Shown: piece after piece, positions 17,633-28,074 of the stretch
How the letters are laid out: each line of letters opens with the position of its first letter
Numbering within the stretch: position 1 is the first letter of the stretch
Assembly: GCA_022447925.1 (NCBI GenBank)
Contig: JAKUTS010000005.1
Location: forward strand, 59,957-123,956
From: SAR202 cluster bacterium
GTDB taxonomy: Bacteria; Chloroflexota; Dehalococcoidia; Lucifugimonadales; UBA2962
Direction: 5' to 3'
Length of the DNA stretch: 64,000 bases
The notes under the pieces: generated by a model
What the model saw: only the letters and a program-made list of their open reading frames with translations
Told to the model about the DNA's origin: nothing
Database searches by the model: none
Translations under genes and position numbers: made by a program

Positions 17633-18841
17633 ATGGACACTCAAGTTTTTCCGGTATCACATCTCACCTCGTACATTCGTGATTTATTGGAAAAAGATGC
17701 TAATCTATTGGACATTTGGGTTACAGGTGAAGTATCAAATTTGGCACGACCAGGCTCCGGTCATAGCTACTTCAGTTTAAGAGAAGGAGACTCTACTTTA
17801 AGGTGCGCGATGTTTAAATATGCGGGCATGGGAGCAGAGTTGTTGAATGAAGGGGATAGCATAATAGTTCATGGTAAAGTGTCTATTTACCCTCAAAGAG
17901 GCGACCTTCAATTGGTCGTAGATTTAGTACAGCCCGAAGGCACAGGCGAACTTCAGCTAAAGTTTGAACAACTGCGTGCAAAATTAGAACAAGAGGGCCT
18001 ATTTGATCCTTCAAGGAAACGGGAATTACCTAAGTTTCCTAATAAAGTGGCTGTCATTACATCAGTTAGTGGAGCCGTGTGGCATGACATTGTAGATGTT
18101 TTTCAACGAAGGTATCCGTTAGCAGAATTAGTGCTTTTCTCTACGTCTGTACAGGGGGAAGCTGCTTTACCCGAGATTATTGGTTCGTTTAATGAATTGA
18201 ACTTACATAAGGGCATTGATGTAGTGATTTTAGCTAGGGGAGGAGGCTCGAAGGAAGATCTATCTGTTTTTAATGAAGAAGATCTAGCTAGAGCTGTTTT
18301 TAGTTCAAATTATCCTGTTATCAGTGCTATTGGACATGAAACTGATACAACTATAGTCGACTTGGTTGCAGATGTCAGGGCACCAACTCCTTCTGCAGCA
18401 GCAGAAATCGCTGCACCAAATCTAGTAGAAATTCGTGAGTCTATAGATATAAATTTACAACGTCTAAATATAGAAATAGAAAGAACAATTAAATCAGGTA
18501 AAGAATTAGTTTCATTACAAGATTCTCGAATCAGTGATTTGATGCCAGACTTTGTGTCTTTAAGAATGAGGATAGATGATTGGCTTAGAGTATCTGCAAA
18601 TGAAATAGATTCCTTACGGAAAAATATTGACATCAATGTTGAAGGCCTTGTAAAAAGATTGAGTTCGTTGAGTCCTGCTGGAACAATGCAACGAGGGTAT
18701 GCCGTTGTACAAAATCATGAGACAAATGAATTAATTACGGACTCATCAGTATTATCCATAGATGATAAAACGAGGATTAATCTAGCTCAAGGTGCGTTTA
18801 TCGCTTCGGTGAATTCTGTTTTGGAGGTCAAAAATGAATAA
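17633..18841 (+). CDS. xseA: Exodeoxyribonuclease VII large subunit
   Basis: The large subunit of the exonuclease that degrades single-stranded DNA from both ends. The 402-residue protein has the N-terminal OB fold (about 8-100; WVTGEVSNLARPGSGHSYFS), the catalytic core with VITSVSGAVWHDI, ARGGGSKEDL, the Glu-Asp pair of NEEDLAR and IGHETDTTIVD (about 240), a coiled-coil region (260-345) and a C-terminal segment with QRGYAVV. It starts 6 bases after efp. The stop overlaps xseB by 8 bases, the usual coupling of the two subunits. Confidence 0.95.
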   Translation: MDTQVFPVSHLTSYIRDLLEKDANLLDIWVTGEVSNLARPGSGHSYFSLREGDSTLRCAMFKYAGMGAELLNEGDSIIVHGKVSIYPQRGDLQLVVDLVQPEGTGELQLKFEQLRAKLEQEGLFDPSRKRELPKFPNKVAVITSVSGAVWHDIVDVFQRRYPLAELVLFSTSVQGEAALPEIIGSFNELNLHKGIDVVILARGGGSKEDLSVFNEEDLARAVFSSNYPVISAIGHETDTTIVDLVADVRAPTPSAAAEIAAPNLVEIRESIDINLQRLNIEIERTIKSGKELVSLQDSRISDLMPDFVSLRMRIDDWLRVSANEIDSLRKNIDINVEGLVKRLSSLSPAGTMQRGYAVVQNHETNELITDSSVLSIDDKTRINLAQGAFIASVNSVLEVKNE

Positions 18842-19115
18842 TGAACTTGAAAACGAAAAATCAGATGAGTCTTTTGAACAATTACTTACCAAATTAGATG
18901 AGACTGTTAGGAAGCTTGAGGCTGGTGGATTGTCTTTAGAACAGTCTACTGATTTGTATGAGCAAGGCCTGAAACTGGCTCGTGAATGCACCGAAAAAAT
19001 CTCGGCTGCAGAATTGAAAATAACGAAAATACGAAATGAATACGGGCAAAATGTTAGCTCGGTAAACCAACAGTCTCTTGAGTTAGAATATGATTCAACC
19101 AGTGAGGCTGAATAA
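18834..19115 (+). CDS. xseB: Exodeoxyribonuclease VII small subunit
   Basis: A 93-residue helical partner of XseA. The conserved core ESFEQLLTKLDETVRKLE and LSLEQSTDLYEQGLKL (residues 11-50) defines the family, and an acidic tail follows. GGAGG lies 7 bases before the ATG, inside the end of xseA, so translation is coupled and subunit ratio is likely set by this strong site. Confidence 0.93.
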   Translation: MNNELENEKSDESFEQLLTKLDETVRKLEAGGLSLEQSTDLYEQGLKLARECTEKISAAELKITKIRNEYGQNVSSVNQQSLELEYDSTSEAE

Positions 19116-19131
19116 ATAAGTTTTAATTAAT

Positions 19132-19782
19132 GTGATCAAGTCAGACTTTCATATACATTCTAAATATTCCCCGGATTCACTACTTTCAATAGATGATTTA
19201 ATCAGACGTTGTATTGCAAAGAGATTAGGCCTTATTGCGATCACTGACCATAATGCAATACAAGGGGCTTTGGAGGCTAAAGAAATTGCTCCATTTCCAG
19301 TAATTGTGGGCGAAGAAGTTACAACTGCTGATGGTGAATTAACGGGACTGTTTTTAAAGGAATTGGTGCCGAAAGGCCTGACAGCTCAAGAAACCGTAAA
19401 AATTATTAAATCACAGGATGGCTTAGTGTCAGTCCCTCATCCATTTGATACGTTTCGACGCAATGTAATTTCTCAATCGGCTCTGTCAGAGATAATAATG
19501 GACGTTGATATTATTGAGGGATTCAATGCTAGGAATACCCTAAATTCTGCTAATGATAAAGCAAAAGCTTTAGCATTAGAAAATGGGAAACCGATCACAT
19601 CAGTTACAGATTCACATACATCTTATGAATTGGGTAGGTGTTATACCGAACTATCAATCAACTTGTCTGAAGAGGTTACGCCTTACGCTCTAATGGAATC
19701 CTTGGGTAATGCACATTTATATGAGAATAAAGTTACTCCGATGATCCACATAGCAACGACATTGACTAAACTTATTAAGTAG
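19132..19782 (+). CDS. PHP-domain metal-dependent hydrolase
   Basis: A compact 216-residue PHP protein. Metal-site motifs are DFHIHSKYSPDS (residues 5-16), ITDHNA (about 37), VGEEVTT (about 59), VPHPFD (about 103) and VTDSHTS (about 163). The GTG start has no clear SD. It follows xseB by 16 bases and may be the last gene of that operon. The family includes phosphoesterases and putative nucleic-acid enzymes; the substrate cannot be assigned. It is only distantly similar to the larger PHP protein at 7825. Confidence 0.72.
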   Translation: MIKSDFHIHSKYSPDSLLSIDDLIRRCIAKRLGLIAITDHNAIQGALEAKEIAPFPVIVGEEVTTADGELTGLFLKELVPKGLTAQETVKIIKSQDGLVSVPHPFDTFRRNVISQSALSEIIMDVDIIEGFNARNTLNSANDKAKALALENGKPITSVTDSHTSYELGRCYTELSINLSEEVTPYALMESLGNAHLYENKVTPMIHIATTLTKLIK

Positions 19783-19899
19783 AAACAGGGTTTTTAGAGA
19801 TATTATTCTATTTAGGTTGTTTGTAGTTTATTTACCCTGTTAGTTCATTGTTAGACTTGGCAGATAATTAATATACAAAGTCTTTGGTTCGGTACATTA

Positions 19900-20931
19900 A
19901 TGATTAGAAAAATATTATACATACTTAATAACAAAGAAATTTATGCTGGAGGTCCGGGTAGGGCGCGTAATACAGTATGGGCTTCATACTTACTTTTGTC
20001 TGTAAACATTTTGTTTTTTATTGCAATGAGTTTCGCTGGGGGCTCCACCAACTCTGATGTCCTAATAGATTTTGGAGCTATGTATGGTCCTTATTTGGCT
20101 GCTGGACAATACTGGCGATTGGTTACGGCAATGTTTATTCATGTCGGTATTTTTCATTTGGGGTTCAATAGCATCGGGCTTTGGATATTTGGAAGAATGG
20201 CTGAGACTTTATTTGGGTCACCTAAGTTTGTATTAATCTATGTTTTGGCTGGTTTGTGTGGCGCTGTAGTCTCTTACATTTTTAACCCGATTGCTATTGC
20301 TGCTGGTGCTAGTGGAGCGATATTTGGAGTACTAGGAGCCCTAGCGGCCTTTTTCTTGACAATGTATAAAGATCCTAACGCACGAAAAAACCTTTATGGA
20401 CTTTTAGGTTTAGCTGCCTTGAATCTTATTTTTGGTTTTTTAAGTGAAGGAATTGATAATTGGGCACATATGGGCGGCTTTGTGGCAGGATTTTTCTTGG
20501 GTTATTTTTTAACGCCTGTAAGTGGCTTTTTACATCCAGGTTTCGATGGCTTTTATGTGATAAACAAACTTAAAAATAGCTTTACTAGGTATATTGCTAT
20601 ATCGATTATTATTGCAGCCATTTTAGGAGGGTTTTGGTTAGGAAATTCAACTTTGCCAACCAACACTACTACAGAGGTTTTAACAGCAGAAAAGCTTTTG
20701 AAAGATGGTGATTATCGTGGAGCAATAATTAATATCGAAAAAGCTATAGAAATCGGAATATTAGGAGACGCCTTTTTAGGCAGGGCATATTTTTTAAGGG
20801 CGTTAATTATGGTTCAGTATGGCAACTTTGAGGCTGCTTTAAATGACATCGGTTATGCTTTGGTTAATGGGGATTCCGAGACTCGAGAAAAATCGGTGGA
20901 ATTGCTGACAGAAATCAATGACTTGAGATGA
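19900..20931 (+). CDS. Rhomboid-family intramembrane serine protease with C-terminal TPR-like domain
   Basis: A 343-residue membrane protease. Six or so hydrophobic segments lie between residues 28 and 250. Catalytic Ser138 (GASGA) and His190 (NWAHMGG) are present, as are the conserved HVGIFHLGFN loop (81-90) and the WR motif (YWRLVTAMFIH, 71-81). A soluble C-terminal part (about 255-343; LLKDGDYRGAIINIEKAIE, YFLRALIMVQYG) looks like two TPR-type helical pairs. This could recruit substrates or partners. It ends convergently with clpX, 26 bases apart, with no clear terminator. Confidence 0.88.
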   Translation: MIRKILYILNNKEIYAGGPGRARNTVWASYLLLSVNILFFIAMSFAGGSTNSDVLIDFGAMYGPYLAAGQYWRLVTAMFIHVGIFHLGFNSIGLWIFGRMAETLFGSPKFVLIYVLAGLCGAVVSYIFNPIAIAAGASGAIFGVLGALAAFFLTMYKDPNARKNLYGLLGLAALNLIFGFLSEGIDNWAHMGGFVAGFFLGYFLTPVSGFLHPGFDGFYVINKLKNSFTRYIAISIIIAAILGGFWLGNSTLPTNTTTEVLTAEKLLKDGDYRGAIINIEKAIEIGILGDAFLGRAYFLRALIMVQYGNFEAALNDIGYALVNGDSETREKSVELLTEINDLR

Positions 20932-20957
20932 CAAGTTTTTGTGCGTTAAATAATGAT

Positions 20958-22256
20958 TTAAGCTGATTTCTTCTCGTCTATAAGTTCGATTTCATTATTC
21001 AGGCTGTGCTGGAACAATTTACCATCTGCATTAGTCATTGATACGGATGAGATTCCTTTGATTGCATCAGCCTCAACTACACACTTGGTTATCCCAGATA
21101 TACCAGGAATATGATACATCGTGTCAAGTAGGGTTTTTTCTAGTATTGTTCTTAATCCACGGGCACCAGTTTTGTTTTCAATAGCAATTTCTGCTGCGGT
21201 AGTAAGTGCTTCTTCAGTAAATTCCAGATCCACGTCATCCATAGCAAATAGACATTGATATTGTTTAACAAAAGCATTTTTTGGCTCGGTTAAGACTCTT
21301 ACTAAAGAATCTATATCCAGTGCTTCTAGCCCCACTACTACTGGTAGCCTTCCAACAAACTCAGGTATAAAGCCGTATTCTAAAAGATCTTCTGAGTTCA
21401 CATTGTCTACAATTAACGATTCGTCGGAAGCAGAATCGATTTTTTCAGCGTCTCGGAATCCGATGGTGACATTTCCTTTTGCCACTCTTCGATTAATAAT
21501 TTCATTTAAGCCCTCAAATGCTCCACCGCAGATAAATAAAATATCATCAGTCTTTATTTGCAAAAAGTCTTGATGGGGATGTTTTCTACCACCCTGCGGA
21601 GGCACATTGGCTATTGTGCCTTCAATGATTTTTAAAAGCGCCTGTTGTACACCCTCTCCCGACACATCTCTTGTTATGGAAGGATTTGGGCTTTTCCTTG
21701 CAATTTTATCTATTTCATCGATATATATGATTCCATGCTCTGCTTTGTTTATATCGTAATCAGCTGACTGAATTAGTCTCAATAATATATTCTCAACATC
21801 CTCTCCGACATATCCTGCTTCGGTTAATGAAGTTGCATCAGCTATCGCAAATGGCACGTCAAGTATTTTTGCTAGTGTTTGCGCAAGCAAGGTTTTACCA
21901 GATCCTGCAGGGCCAAGTAACAAAACATTAGACTTCTGTACCTCCACTCCCTCATTTTCATGATTAGAAGTTATACGTTTATAGTGATTGTATACAGCAA
22001 CACTCAAAACTTTTTTTGCCGTACTTTGTCCAATCACGTACTCTTCGAGGCGATCAAATATTTGTTTTGGATTTAGGCTTTTTGGAATAACAGGAGACGA
22101 TTCTTTTGGTTTGCTGGGACCTTCTTCTGTGATGATCTGGTCACATAAAGTTACGCATTCATCACATATGAATACCCTATCAGGGCCTGCTATAAGTCTT
22201 TTGACTTGAGCTTGAGCCTTCCCGCAAAATGAGCATTGATAATTTGGAGTTGTCAT
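20958..22256 (-). CDS. clpX: ATP-dependent Clp protease ATP-binding subunit ClpX
   Basis: An AAA+ unfoldase that feeds substrates to ClpP. The N-terminal zinc finger has Cys8, Cys11, Cys31 and Cys34. Walker A is GPAGSGKT (about 115), Walker B is IIYIDEIDK (about 176), GGRKHP (about 222) is a pore loop, and the ClpP-contact IGF tripeptide is VTIGFRD (about 270). The 432 residues match the family length. It is downstream of clpP by 52 bases on the same strand, so tig-clpP-clpX form a protein quality control cluster. Confidence 0.96.
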   Translation of the reverse strand: MTTPNYQCSFCGKAQAQVKRLIAGPDRVFICDECVTLCDQIITEEGPSKPKESSPVIPKSLNPKQIFDRLEEYVIGQSTAKKVLSVAVYNHYKRITSNHENEGVEVQKSNVLLLGPAGSGKTLLAQTLAKILDVPFAIADATSLTEAGYVGEDVENILLRLIQSADYDINKAEHGIIYIDEIDKIARKSPNPSITRDVSGEGVQQALLKIIEGTIANVPPQGGRKHPHQDFLQIKTDDILFICGGAFEGLNEIINRRVAKGNVTIGFRDAEKIDSASDESLIVDNVNSEDLLEYGFIPEFVGRLPVVVGLEALDIDSLVRVLTEPKNAFVKQYQCLFAMDDVDLEFTEEALTTAAEIAIENKTGARGLRTILEKTLLDTMYHIPGISGITKCVVEADAIKGISSVSMTNADGKLFQHSLNNEIELIDEKKSA

Positions 22257-22308
22257 ATAGGTCTCTTTGAGTTTTATTTACGCACTAATTTAGTAGCTGG
22301 ATACTTTA

Positions 22309-22947
22309 TTATTTCTTTTCTGTCTTATTCTTATCTTTTTCCTCTGAAGACGATAACACCTTGTCAATTAAGCCATACTCTTGGGCTTTGTCAGAGGTTA
22401 AATAATAATCTCTATCGGTGTCCCTTGCTACTTTGTCATATGGCTGGCCAGAATGATGAGATATTATTTGCCGCATTTTATCTTGCAACCTTAGGATCTC
22501 TCGTGCAGCTATATCGATGTCTGAAGCTTGCCCTTGAGCACCAGATAATGGCTGATGCATATGTATTGTTGAATTAGGCAGAGCATATCTTTTACCGGGA
22601 GTGCCCGCTGTAAGCAAAACAGTTGCCATACTTGCAGCTAATCCTACGCATATAGTTGACACGTCTGGTCTGATTAAATGCATTGTGTCGTAAATGGCTA
22701 GTCCAGCATGGATAACTCCACCAGGAGAATTAATATATAAACTAATATCTCTCTCAGGATCTTCTCTATCTAAGTACAATAATTGTGCAGTTATAGTATT
22801 TGCAACCTGATCGTTTATTGGAGTTCCTAAGAAAATAATTCTTTCTTTAAGGAGTAATGAATATATATCAAATGCTCTTTCACCCCTTGCTCCGGTTTCG
22901 ATTACCATAGGTATCATCGATTCTGGGTAAGCTATGTCTTCACTCAT
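22309..22947 (-). CDS. clpP: ATP-dependent Clp protease proteolytic subunit
   Basis: The serine peptidase that forms the degradation chamber with ClpX. The 212-residue protein has Ser106 in GLAASMA, His131 in IHMHQP and Asp180 as catalytic triad, plus the SPGG oxyanion motif (about 74-77). The ATG overlaps the stop of tig by 8 bases, so the two are translationally coupled. The lysine-rich C-terminal tail (KDKNKTEKK) is unremarkable. Confidence 0.96.
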   Translation of the reverse strand: MSEDIAYPESMIPMVIETGARGERAFDIYSLLLKERIIFLGTPINDQVANTITAQLLYLDREDPERDISLYINSPGGVIHAGLAIYDTMHLIRPDVSTICVGLAASMATVLLTAGTPGKRYALPNSTIHMHQPLSGAQGQASDIDIAAREILRLQDKMRQIISHHSGQPYDKVARDTDRDYYLTSDKAQEYGLIDKVLSSSEEKDKNKTEKK

Positions 22948-24337
22948 TTTTTTTGCCTTTCCTCGCAGTTTTAGCAGTTTTAGTCGTTTTACTAGGCGAC
23001 TTTTTAATGACTTTTTTCTCTGATTTAATATTGGTCTTAGCTATAGATGATAGTTTTTTAACAGCTTCTTCAAACTGAACATCACCTCTTATTCTATCTT
23101 CCGCCTCTTGAATTCGCTGTTGTAGTTCTTTAGGTTTTATACCTGATTTTCTGACCTCGGCAGGGTTTATTGAGGCTTTCAACTGATCCAATCTTTCTTT
23201 TACCTGCTTATCATCAATCTCTATTCTCTCTTTATCCATAAAGCTTTGCAAAATATATGTACGTTCTAATCGTTCGATAGATGATTGACGCAATTCTTCT
23301 TTAAATTCCTCTTCTGTTTTTCCTGAATAACTTAAAAAATCTTTTAATTCTACGTTCATTCTGCTCAAAGACTGTTGTCGCTCTTCCATGATGTGGTCTA
23401 GTTCGTGTTCAATCAATAATGGAGGCAGCGTGATTTTCGATTTTGAAACTAATTCACTTACAGCTGCATTTTCGAAGTCCGCCTCATATTTTCGATTCAA
23501 TTCTTGCTGTAATTCTTCTTTTAATGATTTTTTTAAATCCTTAAGATCTGGGTAACCATTGCCAACTGACTTGGCGAATTCGTCATTAGCTTCCGGTAAC
23601 ATTCGCTCCTTTATTTCAGTGACTGTGACATCAAATGAAGCTTCTTTACCGCCTATTTTGATGTCATCCGATCCAGATTCATACTCATCCGGAAGAATAA
23701 TTTGAAACTTTTTACTTTTCCCTTTGCCTAGTCCGACTATCTCGTTACAAAATCCAGGTACTATCGTGTCGCGTTGATTATCTAATATTATTATGGAATC
23801 TTTTTTATCGATGAATGTATTGCCTTCTACATCGGCCGTGAAATTGATCGTCACAATGTCTTCAAGCTTGGCTTTACGTGTAACAGGTTCCCAAGTTGAT
23901 TGATTTTCTCTTAACCGTTCAATTTGCTCGTTAACGTCACTAGCCTTCACTTTAATGGCAGAGATTTTTACATTTACTTTAGTATAGTCACCAAGTTCTA
24001 CCTCAGGTTTTAAAGGAACTGTAGCCTCAAATTTAATGGGATCTAGGCTTACAAGGCTTATGCGAGGTAGCCCTCCGAGTTCCAGTTTTTTTTCTTCAAT
24101 TACTTTTGATGTTACGTCCGAAACCATGTACTCGGCTATTTCGTTTATTAAATAAAGTTTCCCAAATTGTTTTTCAACTATAGAACGAGGTGCTTTACCC
24201 TTTCTAAATCCAGGTATGTTCACGCGCTGAACTACCCTTTGATATGAACGATTCAAATAGGGTTCAATGTCAGTATCATCTAACTCGATTTCGAGTTTAG
24301 TTTGACGTGCGGATTCCTCTTGTTCTGTGATATTCAA
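22940..24337 (-). CDS. tig: Trigger factor
   Basis: A ribosome-bound chaperone with peptidyl-prolyl isomerase activity. The N-terminal ribosome-binding domain has the signature [13 protein letters not shown] (about 38-50). The PPIase domain (about 150-240) includes EDIVTINF, and the helical chaperone domain runs to about 430. A basic tail rich in Lys and Thr (about 440-465) follows. The TTG at 24337 is the likely start as the residues MNITEQEES match the family's N-terminus. 120 bases separate it from the amidase upstream. It leads the tig-clpP-clpX cluster. Confidence 0.93.
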   Translation of the reverse strand: MNITEQEESARQTKLEIELDDTDIEPYLNRSYQRVVQRVNIPGFRKGKAPRSIVEKQFGKLYLINEIAEYMVSDVTSKVIEEKKLELGGLPRISLVSLDPIKFEATVPLKPEVELGDYTKVNVKISAIKVKASDVNEQIERLRENQSTWEPVTRKAKLEDIVTINFTADVEGNTFIDKKDSIIILDNQRDTIVPGFCNEIVGLGKGKSKKFQIILPDEYESGSDDIKIGGKEASFDVTVTEIKERMLPEANDEFAKSVGNGYPDLKDLKKSLKEELQQELNRKYEADFENAAVSELVSKSKITLPPLLIEHELDHIMEERQQSLSRMNVELKDFLSYSGKTEEEFKEELRQSSIERLERTYILQSFMDKERIEIDDKQVKERLDQLKASINPAEVRKSGIKPKELQQRIQEAEDRIRGDVQFEEAVKKLSSIAKTNIKSEKKVIKKSPSKTTKTAKTARKGKKNE

Positions 24338-24457
24338 TAACGGGTTTCTCGGGACGAATTGTCCATGAATAAGATCTTCTTGTATTTATGATCTGTATCT
24401 CTAATTATATCATGCCCAGATATAGAAATTGGTACTACTACAGATGTTATTTTTACT

Positions 24458-25825
24458 CTATTGTTGAGTTAGTTGCGAAACAGTAGGTTTTAACTTAAAT
24501 CCAACAAGTTTTTCAATCCAAGCCGCTATTGATAAAAGTTTTTTTTCCTCGAATGGCTTACTAATAATTTGAATTCCTAAAGGCAAACCATCTGGCGTGA
24601 CACCGTAGGGCAAGCTTATAGCTGGCAAACCAGCAGTCGTAATCGCTGCTTGCCATCTTGGATCGCCAGTAGTTGAAGCATCTGGCGGGCCTGCCTCTTT
24701 AGTAGTAGTTGTAATCACTACTTCATAAGGATCAATGATTTTTAATAGTTCTTGTCTATATAATTGTCGAACCTTTTCAGCTTTTATATATGTTGTGGCT
24801 GGTGTCAATTTACCAATTTCGATCATTCTGCGTACATCTGGTGCATATTGCTCCGGACTTTTATCAAAGCCTTTTGTATGAACAGAAGCACCGTTTACAT
24901 TCATTACCATTCGGTGTGCAGCATGTATAAGGTCCATATCGAAAGGCAAATTCAATTCCTCAACTTTGACACCCTCATTTGATATAAGGTTTGTCAAAGC
25001 GGATACATGTGATTTGATTTCAGGATCACATTCTTCTAAGAAAAAAGATTGTAGTATGCCAATAGATTTTGGTTTAAGTTCAAAATGTTGGTCAAAACTG
25101 AGATCTTCTGAAGAAACATATGAAGAATATTGATCTTTAGAATCTGGTTTTGCCAATACAGATAATAATAACGCAGCATCTTCCACTGTTCGAGAGAAAA
25201 AACCCATAGTATCTACAGACCAGGAAACAGGATGGACTCCGTATCTACTGATTCTCCCCATTGTTGGTTTTGTTCCAATAACTCCGTTGTATGCAGCTGG
25301 CCTAAGGACTGATCCCGCAGTTTGAGATCCCATAGCCAGAGGAAATATGTTAGAAGCTACACCAACTGCCGATCCTGTACTTGAACCTCCCGGAGTTCTA
25401 TGTTTGTTCCAGGGGTTTACGGTGGGTGGTGGATCACCGCATGCGAATTCAGTGGTAACAGTCTTTCCCATGATTATCGCACCTGCTGATTTAAGAAGAG
25501 CCACAGACGTGGCATCGAACGTTGGAATAGAATTCTCATATATCGGAGATCCGTGTGAAGTCTTAATTCCCTTGGTATTGAATATGTCCTTTATCCCTAC
25601 AGGAATACCATGTAAAGGACCATCAGGGTTTTGGGTTTGAAGTATCTGATCTTTTTGTTGGGCATCTCTAATCACTCTTTGTGTATCCAATTCTGCCCAC
25701 AAGTTCAATTTTGGGTTAAGCTGTTTCGAGCGGTAAAGTAAATCTCTGACCAAATCCTCACAACTTAGTGAGCCGTTTCTAATGTGGCATGCTGCTTCAG
25801 CAGCTGAAAATTCATGTGGTGACAT
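24458..25825 (-). CDS. Amidase signature family hydrolase
   Basis: A 455-residue amidase with the Ser-cisSer-Lys triad: Lys79 (VGIKD), Ser148 (GGSS) and nucleophile Ser172 (TAGSVLRPA). It is shaped like GatA but differs in the glycine-serine loop (GGSSTGSAVG), its short length and its isolated position without gatB or gatC. A general amide hydrolase is therefore more likely than the tRNA amidotransferase subunit. It is divergently transcribed from the small flavoprotein-like gene at 25911, sharing an 85-base gap. The substrate is unknown. Confidence 0.85.
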   Translation of the reverse strand: MSPHEFSAAEAACHIRNGSLSCEDLVRDLLYRSKQLNPKLNLWAELDTQRVIRDAQQKDQILQTQNPDGPLHGIPVGIKDIFNTKGIKTSHGSPIYENSIPTFDATSVALLKSAGAIIMGKTVTTEFACGDPPPTVNPWNKHRTPGGSSTGSAVGVASNIFPLAMGSQTAGSVLRPAAYNGVIGTKPTMGRISRYGVHPVSWSVDTMGFFSRTVEDAALLLSVLAKPDSKDQYSSYVSSEDLSFDQHFELKPKSIGILQSFFLEECDPEIKSHVSALTNLISNEGVKVEELNLPFDMDLIHAAHRMVMNVNGASVHTKGFDKSPEQYAPDVRRMIEIGKLTPATTYIKAEKVRQLYRQELLKIIDPYEVVITTTTKEAGPPDASTTGDPRWQAAITTAGLPAISLPYGVTPDGLPLGIQIISKPFEEKKLLSIAAWIEKLVGFKLKPTVSQLTQQ

Positions 25826-25910
25826 GTGGAATCCGTGTGATTGTCATAAAACTCTGTACAATATTGGTATTTTAGGAAACTATACAATAATTTGAACTGA
25901 GGATATAGAT

Positions 25911-26375
25911 ATGCCATCTTTTACTAATACCGAACTAAACACTTTTCTAACAGAAAATGCGAATATAATGAGGCTTTCAACAATGGAGCCGGATGGTCAC
26001 CCGTATGTTACGCCTGTCTGGTTTGAATATACTGAAGATACGTTTAATATTCTAGGCAGGAAGCAAAACAAATGGGTTGAGAATATACGTGGAGAAGCTA
26101 AAGTGGGCGCATGTGTGGACACCTCTAACGCCCCTTATGCCAGGGTTATTATTAAGGCCACGGCCGAAATAGTAGACGATAATTGGTTTGGAGATTGGGT
26201 ATCTATGGCTACTAGATATATGGGAGAAGAAAAAGGTAGCGAATATTATAATTCTACTAAAAATATTGGTAGAGTATTCATCAAAATAAAACCGTTAAAA
26301 ACAATTTCTTGGTATGGCTCAGACTGGCATCCAAAATATTATAAAGATTTTGGAAGACCCCCAAAAGCTAATTGA
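25911..26375 (+). CDS. Pyridoxamine 5'-phosphate oxidase-like (split-barrel flavin/F420-binding) protein
   Basis: A 154-residue single split-barrel domain. N-terminal RLSTMEPDGHPYVTPVWFEY (residues 21-40) is typical of the PPOX class, and WVENIRGEAKVGACVD (about 60) is a usual second strand. Members bind FMN, F420 or heme and include small reductases. The cofactor cannot be fixed from sequence. GAGG precedes the ATG by about 11 bases. YqeY follows after 71 bases. Confidence 0.8.
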   Translation: MPSFTNTELNTFLTENANIMRLSTMEPDGHPYVTPVWFEYTEDTFNILGRKQNKWVENIRGEAKVGACVDTSNAPYARVIIKATAEIVDDNWFGDWVSMATRYMGEEKGSEYYNSTKNIGRVFIKIKPLKTISWYGSDWHPKYYKDFGRPPKAN

Positions 26376-26446
26376 GGTTTTGATAGATAGACGAATCTTT
26401 AAACGGAATCAACAATTTTAAAAAATGAAAGATGGGAATGCTATAA

Positions 26447-26899
26447 ATGACATTAAAAAATCGGTTAAATGATGACCTTAAAGATGCTATGAGAAAAGGC
26501 GAGGTGACTAAAAGGGCCACTATACGCTTGATGCTCTCGGCATTACGAAATGAAGAAATAGCACAGCAAAAAGAATTGGCAGATGATGACATATTACAAG
26601 TAATTAACAAGCAAGCTCAGCAGAGGCGAGAATCAATTGAGGCATATAAATCCGCAAAAAGAGATGATTTAGTTGATAAAGAGCAAGCTGAACTTGATAT
26701 TATAGCTTTATATTTACCAGAACCGCTGTCAGAGGTCGAAGTAATGCAAATCATCGAAGAAACAATTACAGAACTAGGCGCATCAGGTCCGCAGGATATG
26801 GGGAAAGTAATGGGTAAAATAATTTCGCAAACCCGAGGTAGAGCTGATGGCAAGGAAATCAGTAGTAAGGTTGCAGAATTGCTTCAAAACATAGGGTAA
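26447..26899 (+). CDS. YqeY / GatB-YqeY domain protein
   Basis: A 150-residue helical protein. The motif MRKGEVTKRATIRLMLSAL (residues 11-29) and the C-terminal MGKVMGKI and GRADGKEIS (about 118-140) match the YqeY family, whose fold is the tRNA-binding tail of GatB. The cellular role is unclear. GGGAATG precedes the ATG. It ends convergently with the alcohol dehydrogenase-like gene. Confidence 0.88.
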   Translation: MTLKNRLNDDLKDAMRKGEVTKRATIRLMLSALRNEEIAQQKELADDDILQVINKQAQQRRESIEAYKSAKRDDLVDKEQAELDIIALYLPEPLSEVEVMQIIEETITELGASGPQDMGKVMGKIISQTRGRADGKEISSKVAELLQNIG

Positions 26900-26935
26900 T
26901 AACGAGCAAAATTTATTTTACCGGTGTGGCAATTC

Positions 26936-27919
26936 CTAAAAGGTTATAGTTATCTTAACCATGCCATCTGTTCTTTTTTCTGCAAAATCAAAAGCATCTT
27001 GTATTTCTTCAATAGAGTATTTATGAGACAGTATTTTATCCATGTCGATTTCATTTTTGTAAATAAGGTCTATGGATTGTTTAACTGAAGTCAAACCATT
27101 TTCATCCTGACTTCCAAAATTTGAATTTATAGTTAATCTTTTTGAGAAAAAGGTATTCCAGTCAAAAGGGATTGTCTTAAGGGTGGTAGGTAAGCCAAAG
27201 CTTTGAACTCTACCGGTAGGCTTGCAGATTGCCATGGCCTGATTCAATGTTTCCGCGCTTCCGACTGCTTCAATAACTATGTCAACTCCAGTGCCATTTG
27301 TAATGTCCATAATGGCATTAGTTGCCTTTTCACCAGTGAATTCTATCGTTACATCTGCGCCAAAACTTTTAGCGATGTTACGTCTATGATCAATAGGTTC
27401 AATTGCTATTATTTTTTCTGCTCCATATCTTTTCAAAATAAAATTATGAAATAGTCCCGCGGAGCCTTGCCCAATTACTGCGATCGTCTTACCTTCGATA
27501 TCGCCAATAGACTTACTAGAGTATTCAACAGTAGCCAGTTGTTGAGCCATCATAAGCTTGTTTTCATTACTATTTTTAGGCAATTTGACCAGATATTTGG
27601 GATCAATAGCTTGATAGTCAGCGAAAGTTTTGGACGAATATATATTTGGAACAGTTAATACAGTTTCTCCTATACTAAAATCTGGTGATCTGCTCTCTAT
27701 TACCTCTCCCACACCTTCATGACCAGGCGCTCCATACGGTAAAGGAAAATCCGATGCGTAAGCGGTATAACCCATATTTACTACATGTAAATCACTTCCA
27801 CATATTGAAGCTAACTTGGTTTTAACAAGAACCATATTGTCGGTTAGTTCGGGTACTTCAACCTCTTCACAGATTATGGTTTTGAGCTTGATTGCGCGAG
27901 CGGCTCTCATCTTTTTCAT
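26936..27919 (-). CDS. Zinc-type alcohol dehydrogenase-like (MDR) oxidoreductase
   Basis: A 327-residue medium-chain dehydrogenase. Catalytic zinc ligands appear as the Cys of SICGSDLH (about 40) and GHEGVGE (about 66). The Rossmann motif is VIGQGSAGLF (about 147). The lobe with four structural-zinc cysteines is absent, which some MDR subgroups lack. It may start at the ATG at 27919 or at the fourth codon. Relatives act on sugars, polyols or threonine. It is divergent from the VOC gene at 28075, with a 155-base gap. Confidence 0.8.
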   Translation of the reverse strand: MKKMRAARAIKLKTIICEEVEVPELTDNMVLVKTKLASICGSDLHVVNMGYTAYASDFPLPYGAPGHEGVGEVIESRSPDFSIGETVLTVPNIYSSKTFADYQAIDPKYLVKLPKNSNENKLMMAQQLATVEYSSKSIGDIEGKTIAVIGQGSAGLFHNFILKRYGAEKIIAIEPIDHRRNIAKSFGADVTIEFTGEKATNAIMDITNGTGVDIVIEAVGSAETLNQAMAICKPTGRVQSFGLPTTLKTIPFDWNTFFSKRLTINSNFGSQDENGLTSVKQSIDLIYKNEIDMDKILSHKYSIEEIQDAFDFAEKRTDGMVKITITF

Positions 27920-28074
27920 TAGAATATCTTTTTAGGAAGTTTTTAAATGACTGTTTAGATTCAGCGAGTATATCCGATTTTCAAAACGAATGTTTATGCT
28001 TATACCGTTGCAGTCGCAATGTTAGTAATATATCTTCGTAACGTACAAAAAAAACGTAAATTTAGGAGAGGAAA

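Noticed and set aside
19784..19841. AACAGGGT / ACCCTGTT inverted repeat after the PHP gene
   Set aside because: Considered as a terminator, but the loop is 42 bases long and no T-run follows, so it is not a good intrinsic terminator.
24458..25825. GatA subunit of the tRNA amidotransferase
   Set aside because: Active-site loops differ from GatA and no gatB or gatC is adjacent, so a general amidase is safer.
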